64,000 nt of DNA from the NCBI GenBank assembly GCA_950106755.1, contig OX467082.1, forward strand, positions 2,728,001 to 2,792,000, read 5' to 3'. Positions 37,386 to 47,265 of this stretch are shown in pieces. Every line of letters starts with the position of its first letter. Within the stretch, counting starts at the first letter, position 1. The stretch is from Climacium dendroides. Taxonomy: Eukaryota; Streptophyta; Bryopsida; Hypnales; Climaciaceae. A model generated the notes under the pieces. The model had not been told where the DNA came from. It saw only the letters and a list, made by a program, of their open reading frames with translations, and did no database searches. Position numbers and translations under genes: made by a program.

Positions 37386-39008
37386 TTAAGAGTTAATAAT
37401 TAGCAAACAACGAATCGAATACACAACAGGGGGCGCCACAAAACACACCGAACAGTAAACCGACGCGAAAAATGCAGCATTCGTGGATAATGGCAGTATG
37501 TAGTACGTAGAGCTTACAGTATTCGTGATAAGAGCAGACCGTTGAACTCGGGCTCCGTGCGAGTTGGTTTTCAGCAAACTCCCCTTGATGATTGTAAGCT
37601 TTTGCCTGATTTGGGTGAAAGAGGGACGGGCACGCGGCCTCGACTTCCAACAATCTTGCAAAAGACTTGCCAAAAGCTCAGGGCATGTTAACGGTAACTC
37701 TGGCCTCTCCCCAGCAGTGATGCGTACATATAATTTGGCCAGCTCTCCAGATTTGAATGGTATTTCACCGATTAGTAATTCCGAACAGGTCATTGCAAAA
37801 CTGTAGACATCAGCCTGCTTCCAGTTAATCTCTTGAGAGTAAAAAGCTTCAGGTGCTCGCCAATTGGTTGTCCCCATCATCTCTCGAGTGGGCCTCGTAT
37901 TATCACGAACCTTCACCTTGGCCAACCCGAAGTCCGCCAATTTCACATCAGCGTAGCCCTCCACCTGTAGCTCTTCATCAGCTGAAGGAGCAACAAGTAT
38001 GTTTGAAGATTTCAAGTCGCGGTGAACAATATTTTGTCCGTGAAGGTACTCCATTCCTTGGGCAATCTGCTGCATGATGTCGACTACTGCAAGAATTGTG
38101 AATGGCTCAGTGCCTTCGAGATTCTTCTTCCATCGTTCTGTGATGAAAGCGGTAAGACTCATCGGCATATGCTCCATCAAGAAAGAAGCCTCGGAAGTTC
38201 GGTCACTTGTGCAGAGCAGCTTCACAATGTGCGGGTTGTTCAATGACCTCAAAGCGTTCACCTCTTTCATAAATTCCTTCATCAAATTCTCATCCACTGG
38301 AGCATTGAAGTGCTTCTTTGCGCAGGTCATGCCCAACCAATTCACCTTGTAAACTGTTCCGGATGCGCCACCTCCAATATGTTCCCCGGTAGTAGGATAA
38401 TCACACTTTGCTGTGTAGAATTGCGGAAGATTTGCATCCTGATCACTGTCCGTGCGTGACTTACCTTTCTCTCGCTCTACTATATACTCTGCTAGCTGTT
38501 TCTCATTCTCATCGCCTGAAAAGGATGGTGTAATAAATGGCTGTAGCCCAGTTCTCAAGTTTGTTAGATCCATTTCATAATCACCATCCATATCCATATC
38601 TTCCCGCGAGATTTTACCGGCATTGGAAATATGCACGGAGAACGACTCTATAGTTTCGTGAAACAACTGTACACAATATTCGAGATCCACAGAGAGTTGC
38701 TTAAATGCCTGTCGATGGTCGCCTTGGAAGACGGCGGCCTGCAACCAGGAACGCGCCGAGTTGAACTGTTGCGGTATCGAGTCCGCACGTGTCACTATGC
38801 GGAAAAACTCTTTAAAGATTGGGAGAAGTCCAGGCCATGTCGGCTGGAGATACGAGAGGGTCCCTGAAAAATGATCATGGATTACTCTCACGTTGCGCCA
38901 GAGACGGGTGCACTGATGCTCATTCAAATGGAAGGTTGTCGTATCCTCTGATATATCAGCCTCCCTCTTCTCTAGAACGACTCGAACAAGCTCCAAGTAC
39001 TCTGCCAT
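37386..39008 (-). CDS. TKL-like protein kinase with long N-terminal helical region (540 aa)
   Basis: Intact single-exon frame. The kinase domain is complete: Gly loop GGGASG (residues 212-217), an ATP-binding Lys at 231 or 232 (CAKKHF), HRDLKSSN (329-336), DFG (359-361) and WRAPEAF (383-389), then the C-lobe (WKQADVYSFAM, CWKSRPRARPSF). The HRDLKSSN and RAPE signatures fit a Ser/Thr kinase of the TKL group. Residues 1-130 are helical and look like the N-terminal region of plant kinases annotated DUF1221, though I am not certain of that family. The last ~60 residues, after LLKTNSHGAR, are hydrophobic and Cys-rich (YYILPLSTNAAFFASVYCSV), unlike a normal kinase tail. They may be real or may reflect loss of the original stop. 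Likely cytosolic signalling; substrate unknown. Confidence 0.85.
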   Translation of the reverse strand: MAEYLELVRVVLEKREADISEDTTTFHLNEHQCTRLWRNVRVIHDHFSGTLSYLQPTWPGLLPIFKEFFRIVTRADSIPQQFNSARSWLQAAVFQGDHRQAFKQLSVDLEYCVQLFHETIESFSVHISNAGKISREDMDMDGDYEMDLTNLRTGLQPFITPSFSGDENEKQLAEYIVEREKGKSRTDSDQDANLPQFYTAKCDYPTTGEHIGGGASGTVYKVNWLGMTCAKKHFNAPVDENLMKEFMKEVNALRSLNNPHIVKLLCTSDRTSEASFLMEHMPMSLTAFITERWKKNLEGTEPFTILAVVDIMQQIAQGMEYLHGQNIVHRDLKSSNILVAPSADEELQVEGYADVKLADFGLAKVKVRDNTRPTREMMGTTNWRAPEAFYSQEINWKQADVYSFAMTCSELLIGEIPFKSGELAKLYVRITAGERPELPLTCPELLASLLQDCWKSRPRARPSFTQIRQKLTIIKGSLLKTNSHGARVQRSALITNTVSSTYYILPLSTNAAFFASVYCSVCFVAPPVVYSIRCLLIINS

Positions 39009-40600
39009 GTTTCGACCTCAAGTACTTCGCTAATGTAGCGGATATCTGAATGGACACAAACAAAGGTGAATCAATTGGATCAAGATTTCGAACGACCGCA
39101 GGAAGAACAGATATTCTTGTTCCTTCCGAAAGAATTCGTAAGAAAACTTCAGAGAATTTCGTCAAAAATCTGGAAAGTGTAGCTCACCTAGAAATGAACA
39201 GGTGAAGCGCCGCTAAAGCGCAGGAACGATATCGTCTAGCGTGCGCGAAATTTTCTGCGAGAAAGTTGAAACATACTCTTTCTAATGCTCACTAGACTTC
39301 AATCTGTCCTAAGCATAACAAAAACACGACATATTAACCGCAAGCAACGGAAGCCCCGCAAGAATTTGCCATGCCGACATAAATGACCGACAGCGTGGAT
39401 ATAATATCCATCCTGGCAAATTGCGAAAGGAAAGATCACTCACTTGTCAGCGCCGATGACTGATACTCCCTTCCTCTGTTCCACCGATCAATAGCCAATC
39501 TCAGATTCAGATCATTGCGACAAAGCCGCAAACAGATGCTTGCGCCATAGCCAGAAAATAATGAAAATCAACGTGATGACCTACGACTTCGTCTCAAGCA
39601 CCAAAGCTCCCTCTGCTGGGCTTTCAAGATGTGAAACCTAGATTAATGCAGCTGCTCGCCGTCGCCTGATCGAGCACTCAGTAAATGATCGTGATACGTT
39701 AACAGTTGGACTCCTATCACGAAATAGAGAAATGAGGCCTGCGTACTACCACCAGTCTGTCTGGAGAACTGTACGTCCGAAAGTGGAATCTGTCGGAAAC
39801 AGGGCTTTTTTTTATCATTTTTGAAGAAGTGCCATAGTGGCGATATAAAATGTTATAGTGGTGCTCCAAATTGCAACATTCATCCGCTTATTGGATGTAT
39901 AGTGCGGTTTTCATCCACAATTAGGCGATTTCATCTCAAATATTTTTTAATTTCAAAGTTGTCTGGCGATTTCATCCAATTTTTTTGGCATTTTTTATAA
40001 CCTTTTTTAGCCAGGATTTTTTTTTCTAGTGCAATCTGGCACCAGAAAGCCCAAAAAAAAAAGGCCTTGGTCGGAAAGCTACTCCGGCTCCATGACTAGC
40101 CATGACCAGTCTACACTCTACAGTCTAGAAGCCATGATTGCCTTGAACGCTGCAAAAAGATAATCGATCTTAACAAATCACTGTTGCCGATGAATAGAAA
40201 TGTACAGAATTAAAATGAAGTCGCAGGACTTTCGTGACTGTCGTAGATTATTGTTTTGATCACAATGGCGTGTAGCAAAAACTTGTTCCCATGTTATGAG
40301 GACGCACCATTGAGTTCTGGGTTTGACTGAAAATGTATCATAAACTGAAATGGTTGTATGATTGCGGACAAATTTCCTTCAAGCATGTTCGTCGCAATGA
40401 ACTACAATTTCTTAGAACCAGGTGACTTCGGAGTACTGAAACGTTCTCCGATATGCACTACGGCGCATAAAATTACGGCAATGAGATATGTGATATGTGA
40501 GGTGGGACAGTACCGTGATTTTACTTCACTATTTAAGTCAAAAAATTCCTCTGAAGAATATGCGTCGAAGAGATCAAAATGTCTCGCATCAAAAGGCTAA
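39009..40600. other. Leader/promoter of the kinase gene and a possible MITE
   Basis: 39009-39790 is balanced-composition sequence upstream of the minus-strand kinase; no clear TATA box is seen. 39805-40072 is AT-rich and bordered by GGGCTTTTTTTT on the left and AAAAAAAAAAGGCC on the right, with GATTTCATCC repeated inside, so it may be a short decayed inverted-repeat element. (CAG)n lies at about 40700-40716, just beyond. Confidence 0.4.
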
Positions 40601-40972
40601 TTCTGCAAAAACTGTGCGCTTACTGACTATTCACTACTAAAAAAAGAATCAAGAAGAATAACTGGCGTTCTGTTGAGCTTACACTGAGGAAGTACTGCCA
40701 GCAGCAGCAGCAGCAGCTCCATTTTCAAAACTCTCAATCAAAGAGAAGAACGAATTACTAACGTCCATTTGAGATTTGCTCATGCCAATGATCACTGGTT
40801 AGCTATAATTCAGCCAAGCGATTCTCCCAAGGTAGTCAAATGGTCAGCTCATGATGTCAGTACTTCAGAGTCTGGTCGGGTTTACGGTCACGTCCAAGCT
40901 GACAATGCATCTGGTGGAGGATCTCATAAGAATCAAATTGTAACAAATGTCTTGAATTGTAGCACTAAGGAA

Positions 40973-41920
40973 TCACGTAGCACTCACAACGGCAATGTAG
41001 GAGGGAAGGTCCTCAACACGATCTACATCTTCCAACGCCAATTCTCTCTCGAGCTGAGTCCGAGTCGCTTGAAGAACAACGTTGAACTCCATGTAGGAGG
41101 CCTTCCGTGCTAGCCACTGCGCATCCAGCATTTGGAATGCTACACAATAGAGCATGTCGAAGGCGTTTTCATCTGTGGCCAAGATGTTGAAAAAAGATGC
41201 CACGGAAGGCGACCGGGGCTTCGAGGCACGGAGATCGAGCAGCTGTATGAGCATGAAGGTGACATTCAGTCCTCCAACAGCGAACGGATACTCCCACGCA
41301 GCTCTCTTTCCTTCTTCTTTGTGCAACAGTCTCTGAAACACTGCAGGAAATCTACGTGAGAAGAAAAGAAGATTCTCGAGGGAGATAAATCCTCCTCCTC
41401 GGAAGTCAGTCGACGGATCGTTCCCTTGCCATCCCATGTCCTTCCATTGCGGTGACACAAGTCCCGGTATGTCTTTCCCCGGAAACGACGCCTGCCACAG
41501 AGCTTTCAGAGCGTCCTGATGCTGCGGCAACGATCCGTCGAAAGGAATGGCCAACCGTTGCTGAAGCGATTGTAACCGCCCTAATTGAACAGCGGAGAGA
41601 ATGTACTGTTCGGACTTGGCACTGCCATTACTAAGTCGGCGACCGCGTACTGCCGTGAAAAGATTGCTGCTCACTCGAAAAGCACCCGCGATCACGATTA
41701 CCGTGGAGAACCATTGCGTCCACTGCGAGAGCAATTTCGACACATTCTGCGTCCACACTTGCTCTTCTCTCCTCCTCTTCTCACGATCGTCATCCTCGTC
41801 ACTGCTGCGGTTCCCTAGTAGAGGCTCACTGGAGCCATCGACTACGAACAACTCCTCTCTCTTTCGGCCTCCAACATCTTCGTGGTGTACTCTTCTCCGC
41901 AAAGCCCCTGCTGAAGTCAT
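40973..41920 (-). CDS. ELMO-domain protein (plant ELMOD type, 315 aa)
   Basis: Intact intronless frame. The ELMO/CED-12 domain covers roughly residues 115-305 and contains LQSLQQRLAIPFDGS, HQDALKALW, the highly conserved WQGNDPSTDFRGGG (164-177), FISLENLLFF, WEYPFAVGGLNVTFMLIQLLDL and MDAQWLARKASYMEFN-like sequence (AFQMLDAQWLARKASYMEF). This matches plant ELMOD proteins, the family that includes Arabidopsis MACARON and ELMOD_A, which act in pollen aperture patterning. Animal ELMODs act as GAPs for Arf-type GTPases. The N-terminal 60 residues are basic/acidic and variable. Residues 62-82 (LLSQWTQWFSTVIVIAGAF) are hydrophobic. The exact role in this plant is unknown. Confidence 0.92.
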   Translation of the reverse strand: MTSAGALRRRVHHEDVGGRKREELFVVDGSSEPLLGNRSSDEDDDREKRRREEQVWTQNVSKLLSQWTQWFSTVIVIAGAFRVSSNLFTAVRGRRLSNGSAKSEQYILSAVQLGRLQSLQQRLAIPFDGSLPQHQDALKALWQASFPGKDIPGLVSPQWKDMGWQGNDPSTDFRGGGFISLENLLFFSRRFPAVFQRLLHKEEGKRAAWEYPFAVGGLNVTFMLIQLLDLRASKPRSPSVASFFNILATDENAFDMLYCVAFQMLDAQWLARKASYMEFNVVLQATRTQLERELALEDVDRVEDLPSYIAVVSAT

Positions 41921-42510
41921 CGACGTCCTTCACCGTGCTCGTTGGACACTCTACTGCCTTCACCTTCACGCTCACCAAAAAGCATACACTCTTTCTCAAA
42001 ACCCGAAACAAAGCAATGCATCACCGATCGACTGGCGCTACAACGAATGCACGACTAGATCGCAAGAACAGAGACCAGAGAAGCAAGCAATCTCTTCTAA
42101 CCTGTCGTTAAGATAGATCCCAACGTAGGTCTGATCGAACGATTTCGGCGTTTACAGAGGGCGACAAGCTCCTCGTCTTCGCAGTCCACCACCTGAACTT
42201 GGCAACACGAATGAAGAGCCGGCCACACCATCTTCCGCTCAATGCACAGCCTTCAGCCTTCAGCCCCACAGTTGTAAGTCACAACTAGTCATCTACGGCT
42301 TCACTCGCTTGAATCATCACGCGAGAAAATGAGTCAGCTCGCAATGCCATCAACCACACGACGATTCCCTTCTCCCGAGGCTCGATGGCCAGAATCGAAA
42401 CCCTAATGAATGAGATTGAATCGACATCATTCTGTAGGTAGGTAGGTATCAGGGAGCTTGGAACCCTAATTTTCCATTCCGAGGGCACAATAATATATTT
42501 ATACATCCAT
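41921..42510 (-). promoter_or_regulatory. Promoter and leader of the ELMO-domain gene
   Basis: On the minus strand a TATA-like box (TGTATAAATATA, about 42495-42506) lies ~580 bp before the ATG. The leader contains a (GTAG)n tract near 42433-42447 and ATTAGGGTTTCGATT, a common plant leader word. A leader intron is possible but not shown. Confidence 0.45.
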
Positions 42511-43320
42511 TAATTAAGGTTGGCGTTTTGTTTTGCTTGTTACGTTGAGATCTCCTCCACTGTGCATCCCTGGTAGCGTTCTTGGTAAGAGCATCCCCAT
42601 TGTGGCCCGCTAGAATTGGTTTCTCGTGGTCGTTTTGGGAACAACAGTGGTAGCAATGGCACTTTCAATAGTAGTCATAGTATCCGGTAGCTTGAAGTAC
42701 CACTTGAGTCTTTCACATTACTTCCTCCACCCAACTGAATAGACTGAGGAACAGACCTTCCAAGTAAGCTCAGCATTTTTAGGGTTTCACTTACTCTTCA
42801 ATTTTGTATTCTCTTCATGCTTTGGAGGTTTGTAGTTTAGGCACATCTTAGGGAGGTTGGGATTTTGCCCTCTTGCAATGCCATGTTTCTATTAGAAGGT
42901 GTACGAATTTTAGTGAATTTTTTTTTATAGTGAATTGTACATTCAAGTAATTTCACACTTAGGAGGTGTGTTTTCATATTCAGTCTTTCTTGTTTGAATT
43001 CTATGAAAGTGGTTTCTTAATATACTCTCATATTGTTAGGAATTGAAGGGATTCATAGAAATTGAAGGGATTCATAGTAATTGAAGGGATTCATAGTAAT
43101 TGAAAGGATTTCTATTGAATTGTATTTGTTGCTTATGACTTTTTGGCTTCTACTCTCTTTTTGTTTTACCATGTTCACACAAAGTGTGTTCTCAAGTTCA
43201 TTTGGAAAAATAACCATTACGTATAGAATATTGATGGGAGGAGAGACACTTTGACTTCACCAACTGAATTCATCAAAGTGTTTTCTATGTATATTGGGAT
43301 GCTGTGTTAAATTTTTTTCA
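42511..43320. other. Intergenic with a short tandem repeat
   Basis: About four units of roughly 22 bp (AATTGAAGGGATTCATAG) lie at about 43038-43118. No gene seen. Confidence 0.5.
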
Positions 43321-43327
43321 TGCCATG

Positions 43328-43648
43328 TTAAAAAAAATTGATTTGGTTGATCTCTATAGCACCTAGCATGGACAGCGGAAGTCCATATGCTCTGTAGTTC
43401 CCAGGAGCGAGATACCAACAGTGCATTCCATCCTCTACCGACTTCACCACGGGGACAGTCCGAAGCACTTCCCCTGTTTCGGACCTTTTTTCCTCCTCAA
43501 CATAGATCGAGGTTTCTACAAATTTAAAGCGGACATGAAGAAGGTGACAAGGGACTCTAGCATGTTCACCATCTGGAATTGGAAACATAAGCAGAATTTC
43601 ATGACCATCAACCCTAAGCCAAGCCATTGCAACTACCAGCGGAGACAC
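43328..43648 (-). CDS. Unidentified open frame, possible exon
   Basis: An open frame of up to 106 codons with protein-like composition (MAWLRVDGHEILLMF, HVRFKFVETSIYVEEEKR, HCWYLAPGNYRAYGLP). I do not recognise the family. Another protein-like minus-strand frame lies at 44547-44777 (SQRLFFEPPFWNDGSVVQVG), so both could be exons of one minus-strand gene or gene fragment. No splice model could be fixed. Confidence 0.25.
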   Translation of the reverse strand: MSPLVVAMAWLRVDGHEILLMFPIPDGEHARVPCHLLHVRFKFVETSIYVEEEKRSETGEVLRTVPVVKSVEDGMHCWYLAPGNYRAYGLPLSMLGAIEINQINFF

Positions 43649-44546
43649 TCTAAGAACGTGGGATACTCAATCTAGCGCAAGAGATGAGGTAAACAAAAAA
43701 AAAACTTTGGGTCTTCTCTGAGTGCGCATCTTCTGGTTTTCTATTTGGCTAGTCTTGTGAGTTTGTTGTTGAACCAACCGTAAGCACCATGTCCTTATTG
43801 TACATACATTAAATTTAAAGATACAACAATTTCTATAAAAATAATTAAATGTTTGTGGCTTTTAAATTACAATTAATATTTGACCATAAATTAGAGCAAA
43901 GCGTACCCCAACATTACTAACTTAGGTCAGGAAACTAATCATAGCGTAAACGGTGACGGTAGTCTGGATTTTCCAGCTGCACTCATCTTAATGAGTGTGA
44001 CTTCTTTTTACCAGAGCCATAGCAGAAAATGCTAACATTAGGTATAGATCAAAATATCCCCAACTATAGGTTCTCAATTTCTGAACTGGAATAGTCTTTG
44101 AAGGTCAACTGAAATTGACATCTAAATTTTATTTGGAATACCTAACCAATAGCAAAATCATTTTGAATAAATTTCAAATACAAGCATACATCATTGTTTC
44201 AAAAAAGACTAATATTATCCTAAATGTTATGTTCTATTATTATCCAAAAACAAAGAATTTGACACTACAGAATAGTGGCAAAGTGTATTTGAAAATAGAC
44301 ATTCCAGAATTGCCACCTGATCAAATCTCAATAAGTATTCATGTTCGTGATTAAAAAAAAATATTCATAACCATTCCATGTATATGGAAATAAAAAACTA
44401 CGCTCAATTTCTTCATTCATGGAAGTTTCAATTTTTTCAAGGTTGTTCATATTGCCCATGTTCTGGAACAAACATCCTATCATGCAATAATATTCAAACC
44501 TATTGTCAATAGTTTAGGAAACTATGGCACCTAATTATTTAAACTC

Positions 44547-44777
44547 TCATGCTGGATTGGGAATATCTCCAATTATGTCACTGCATTTGCAGTTTTCTCT
44601 TGGACTTGGCAATTCCTCTCTGTCAAGTACGTTGAATTCAAGAACGGATGAATGAATTATGACTTTGGGATTCCCAACTTGTACCACGCTTCCGTCATTC
44701 CAAAAAGGCGGCTCAAAAAAGAGTCTTTGGGATTTGTGTCTCTCGGAACTTGTACATGAGAATTTGGACGTCATCAA
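44547..44777 (-). CDS. Unidentified open frame, possible exon or fragment
   Basis: About 76 codons (MMTSKFSCTSSERHKSQRLF..., NPKVIIHSSVLEFNVLD). No family recognised. It is listed only because its composition is protein-like in otherwise AT-rich DNA and because of the similar frame downstream on the same strand. Confidence 0.2.
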   Translation of the reverse strand: MMTSKFSCTSSERHKSQRLFFEPPFWNDGSVVQVGNPKVIIHSSVLEFNVLDREELPSPRENCKCSDIIGDIPNPA

Positions 44778-45185
44778 AATTCATAATGATTGTAGCACAT
44801 TGTAATTAGATTCCTAAATGCTGACAGAGCCCCCATTGTAGGTGTACGATGTACATGTTTTCCTTTGGCGGCACAGCCTTGAACCTAGCACGTGCGAATG
44901 CAGAGTTTATTGAACTAGGTTTCATCAATTGAACATTATGATTGGCGGCTCATTAATCACTTGCAATGCCAAACTGAAGAGGACACCTTTGTAGCATTGG
45001 TGTCATTGTCCAGTTTCCTCTCTTCCTTTCGTGGTGTAGTTCACGGCGCCAGTGTTCCCATTCTCTTCCTTCCTGTCGCATGTAGAGAGCAACGGTTCTT
45101 GTTAGTTAGATTGAAGCACATTAAGAGAGAAGGCAGACGTGGCTCGCATTTTTTTTTATCGGCGAAGGCGTTGAAGCAATCCAGG

Positions 45186-45380
45186 ATGACAAGAGGAGGG
45201 AGAGTCCCACCGAAAAAGGCAGACTCCACACCAGCTGATCTACGGAGAGTTCTTCGCTACGAGACGGGGAGCATTGCTGGAGAGGAGGATTCACGTACTG
45301 ATGGTGGGGAGGCAGAGCAAGTGGTTACCATGGAGAATAGAAGTCAGCAGCATGGAAGAAGAGTAGCGGACGTCTGTATT
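45186..45380 (+). CDS. Candidate first exon, unidentified gene
   Basis: 65 codons from ATG 45186 (MTRGGRVPPKKADSTPADLR...) to VADVCI, ending exactly at a strong donor (ATT|GTAAGA, 45381). It has a basic N-terminus and an acidic middle. The sequence is hydrophilic, like the N-termini of the transposon-linked genes further right. No downstream exon could be joined with confidence, although the frame at 49483-50073 is on the same strand. Confidence 0.25.
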
Positions 45381-46040
45381 GTAAGAAGTTTCTGGACTAC
45401 CTTGATTCATTTCAATTTCCTTTTGAGTTTAGGGTTCAAGAAAGGGTAACCGAGGATTACATGGTCTTGACAATGTTGATGGTATCAATGCAACATAGTT
45501 AGTTTGCAAAGAGAACAAGTTTCAGCGCTATTTTTATTTGATAGCATACATCGGAGAGTTTGAAAGAGCATTGATCACTATACTTCTGTAGGTCAGGTAT
45601 ACATATAGTCAGTGACTGTTCTAGAGTTCAGGTGTTAGTATAGACATTCTGTGCTTGGCACTTCGGGTCTACACGAAGTCACTCTCTGTTGTTGAGTTTA
45701 CCAAACATGAGTGTGGGGGTAGTGGATTACATGCAATCTACATATGAAAAAATATGATATGACCTTACTTTTCCATGGTTAGAAACTTCCTATGAAACCT
45801 TGTACATTCTTTAAGGGGACTGCAAATGTATAGGCTATTGAAATTCTTTTCTCACACTTTATAAATATTTGCTTGCAATCCTATTCGATAATTAATTTAT
45901 TTAGGCACCAGCGTGGCGTGGAGTGAATCCATAAATTTGGCTTAAGCCCATCTGGAAATTGCCGAATATTGACTGAGTTGTAGGGTTAGATCATGAATAT
46001 GGTAGTCGCTGCCTCTGGTCCACCCGCCACATTACCTAGA
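45381..46040. other. Intergenic or intron, nothing recognised
   Basis: No gene seen between the candidate exon and the satellite. Confidence 0.4.
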
Positions 46041-46044
46041 TGCT

Positions 46045-46805
46045 TAAAAGTCAATCTGTGAGTTTGGGAGGTGGGAGCTCCCTTCAGGGCGTCCGGATCG
46101 AGCCTCATCTGTCAATTATTTGATTGGATGCACCACCCTAAACCGCAGCCTTATGCTTTCGCTAACATGCAAATCCAAGCCTTTCGGTAGGCGTTACTGG
46201 AATCTGTCCGTTCCGAGGTGGGAGCTCCCTTGTCTCTCGAACCGAGCCTCATCCGTAATTTTTTTTGATCGGATGGATATTCCATACGCGGCCTTGTTTC
46301 TTTCGCTAACATGCTAATCCAAGCATTCGGTAGGCGTTACTGGAATCTGCCCGTTCTGAGGTGGGAGCTCCCTTGTTTCCCGAACCGAGCCTCATCTGTA
46401 ATTTATTTTAATCGGATGCACCATCCATCTGTGGCCTTGTTGCTTTAGCAAACATGCGAATCCGAGCATTCTGTAGGCGTTACTGGAATCTGTGAGTTTG
46501 GGAGGTGGGAGCTCCCTCCGGTGGGCCCAAACCGAGCGTCATCCGAAATTTTTTTTGGACCGGATGCACCTGCCATCCACGGCCTTGTTGCTTTTGCAAA
46601 CATGCTAATCCGAGCATTCGGAAGGCGGAAATGGAATCTGTTAGATCCGCGGTGGGAGCTCGTTCGGTGGGGCCAAACTGAGCGTCACACTTGGAATTTT
46701 TTTTGGACCGAATGCACCTGCCATCCGCGGCCTTGTTGCTTTTGCAAACATGCTAATCCGAGCATTTTGAAGGCGGAAATGGAATCTGTTAGATCCGCGG
46801 AGTTC
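46045..46805. repeat. ~146-bp satellite, five-plus units
   Basis: The word GGTGGGAGCTC recurs at about 46069, 46213, 46360, 46504 and 46650. Each is followed by an ACCGAGC(C/G)TCATC segment, a poly-T stretch with GGATGCACC, then GGCCTTGTTGCTTT, AACATGCTAATCC and GAGCATTC. Spacing is 144-148 bp. Non-coding. Confidence 0.85.
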
Positions 46806-47262
46806 TTGAGTTCCGAAGGAAGATTCTCATGCCGCGACATTATGGAAGGAGAATCTCATGTACGCTACCTTAGCTTGTGCGCATCGTGTCTTCGAGTTCT
46901 GTGGTTCAGGTCCTTACTTGTGATTTCAACGCAACCATCACTTCTAAAAAACTGGTGTGGAACTTGTACAACCTGACTTGAGCTCACGGCGGTTGGAAAT
47001 TGCAGCAACCACAGATGACGAGGAACACAAGGAGTCGCGCGATGCAAGGTGCACGTGAAACAAGTGTCGCTCCAGCACTTGCAAAAATGAAGAGGGTACA
47101 ATTTCCTTTAGTTTGGTGACTTAATGCTGCAATGCAATGGTTTTGTGGTTTTCTGCATCGCTTGTCTCGTCTATCGTTGAGGATGCTCGTGGTGGTACCT
47201 TGAGTGTGGCGGTGGTACTTCAGTGCCAAGTCCCGTTCTGATTGTACAATACAATTTGAATT
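46806..47262. other. Intergenic, nothing recognised
   Basis: Short unassigned stretch between the satellite and the hairpin array. Weak open frames on both strands; no family recognised. Confidence 0.35.
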
Positions 47263-47265
47263 TGG

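Noticed and set aside
38022..38352. Plus-strand open frames inside the kinase gene
   Set aside because: Antisense shadows of the intact minus-strand kinase reading frame.
41601..42116. 171-codon plus-strand frame over the ELMO gene start
   Set aside because: Antisense to a clearly conserved coding region and without protein-like features.
46521..46976. 151-codon plus-strand frame
   Set aside because: Mostly satellite sequence read through; the remaining part has no recognisable domain.
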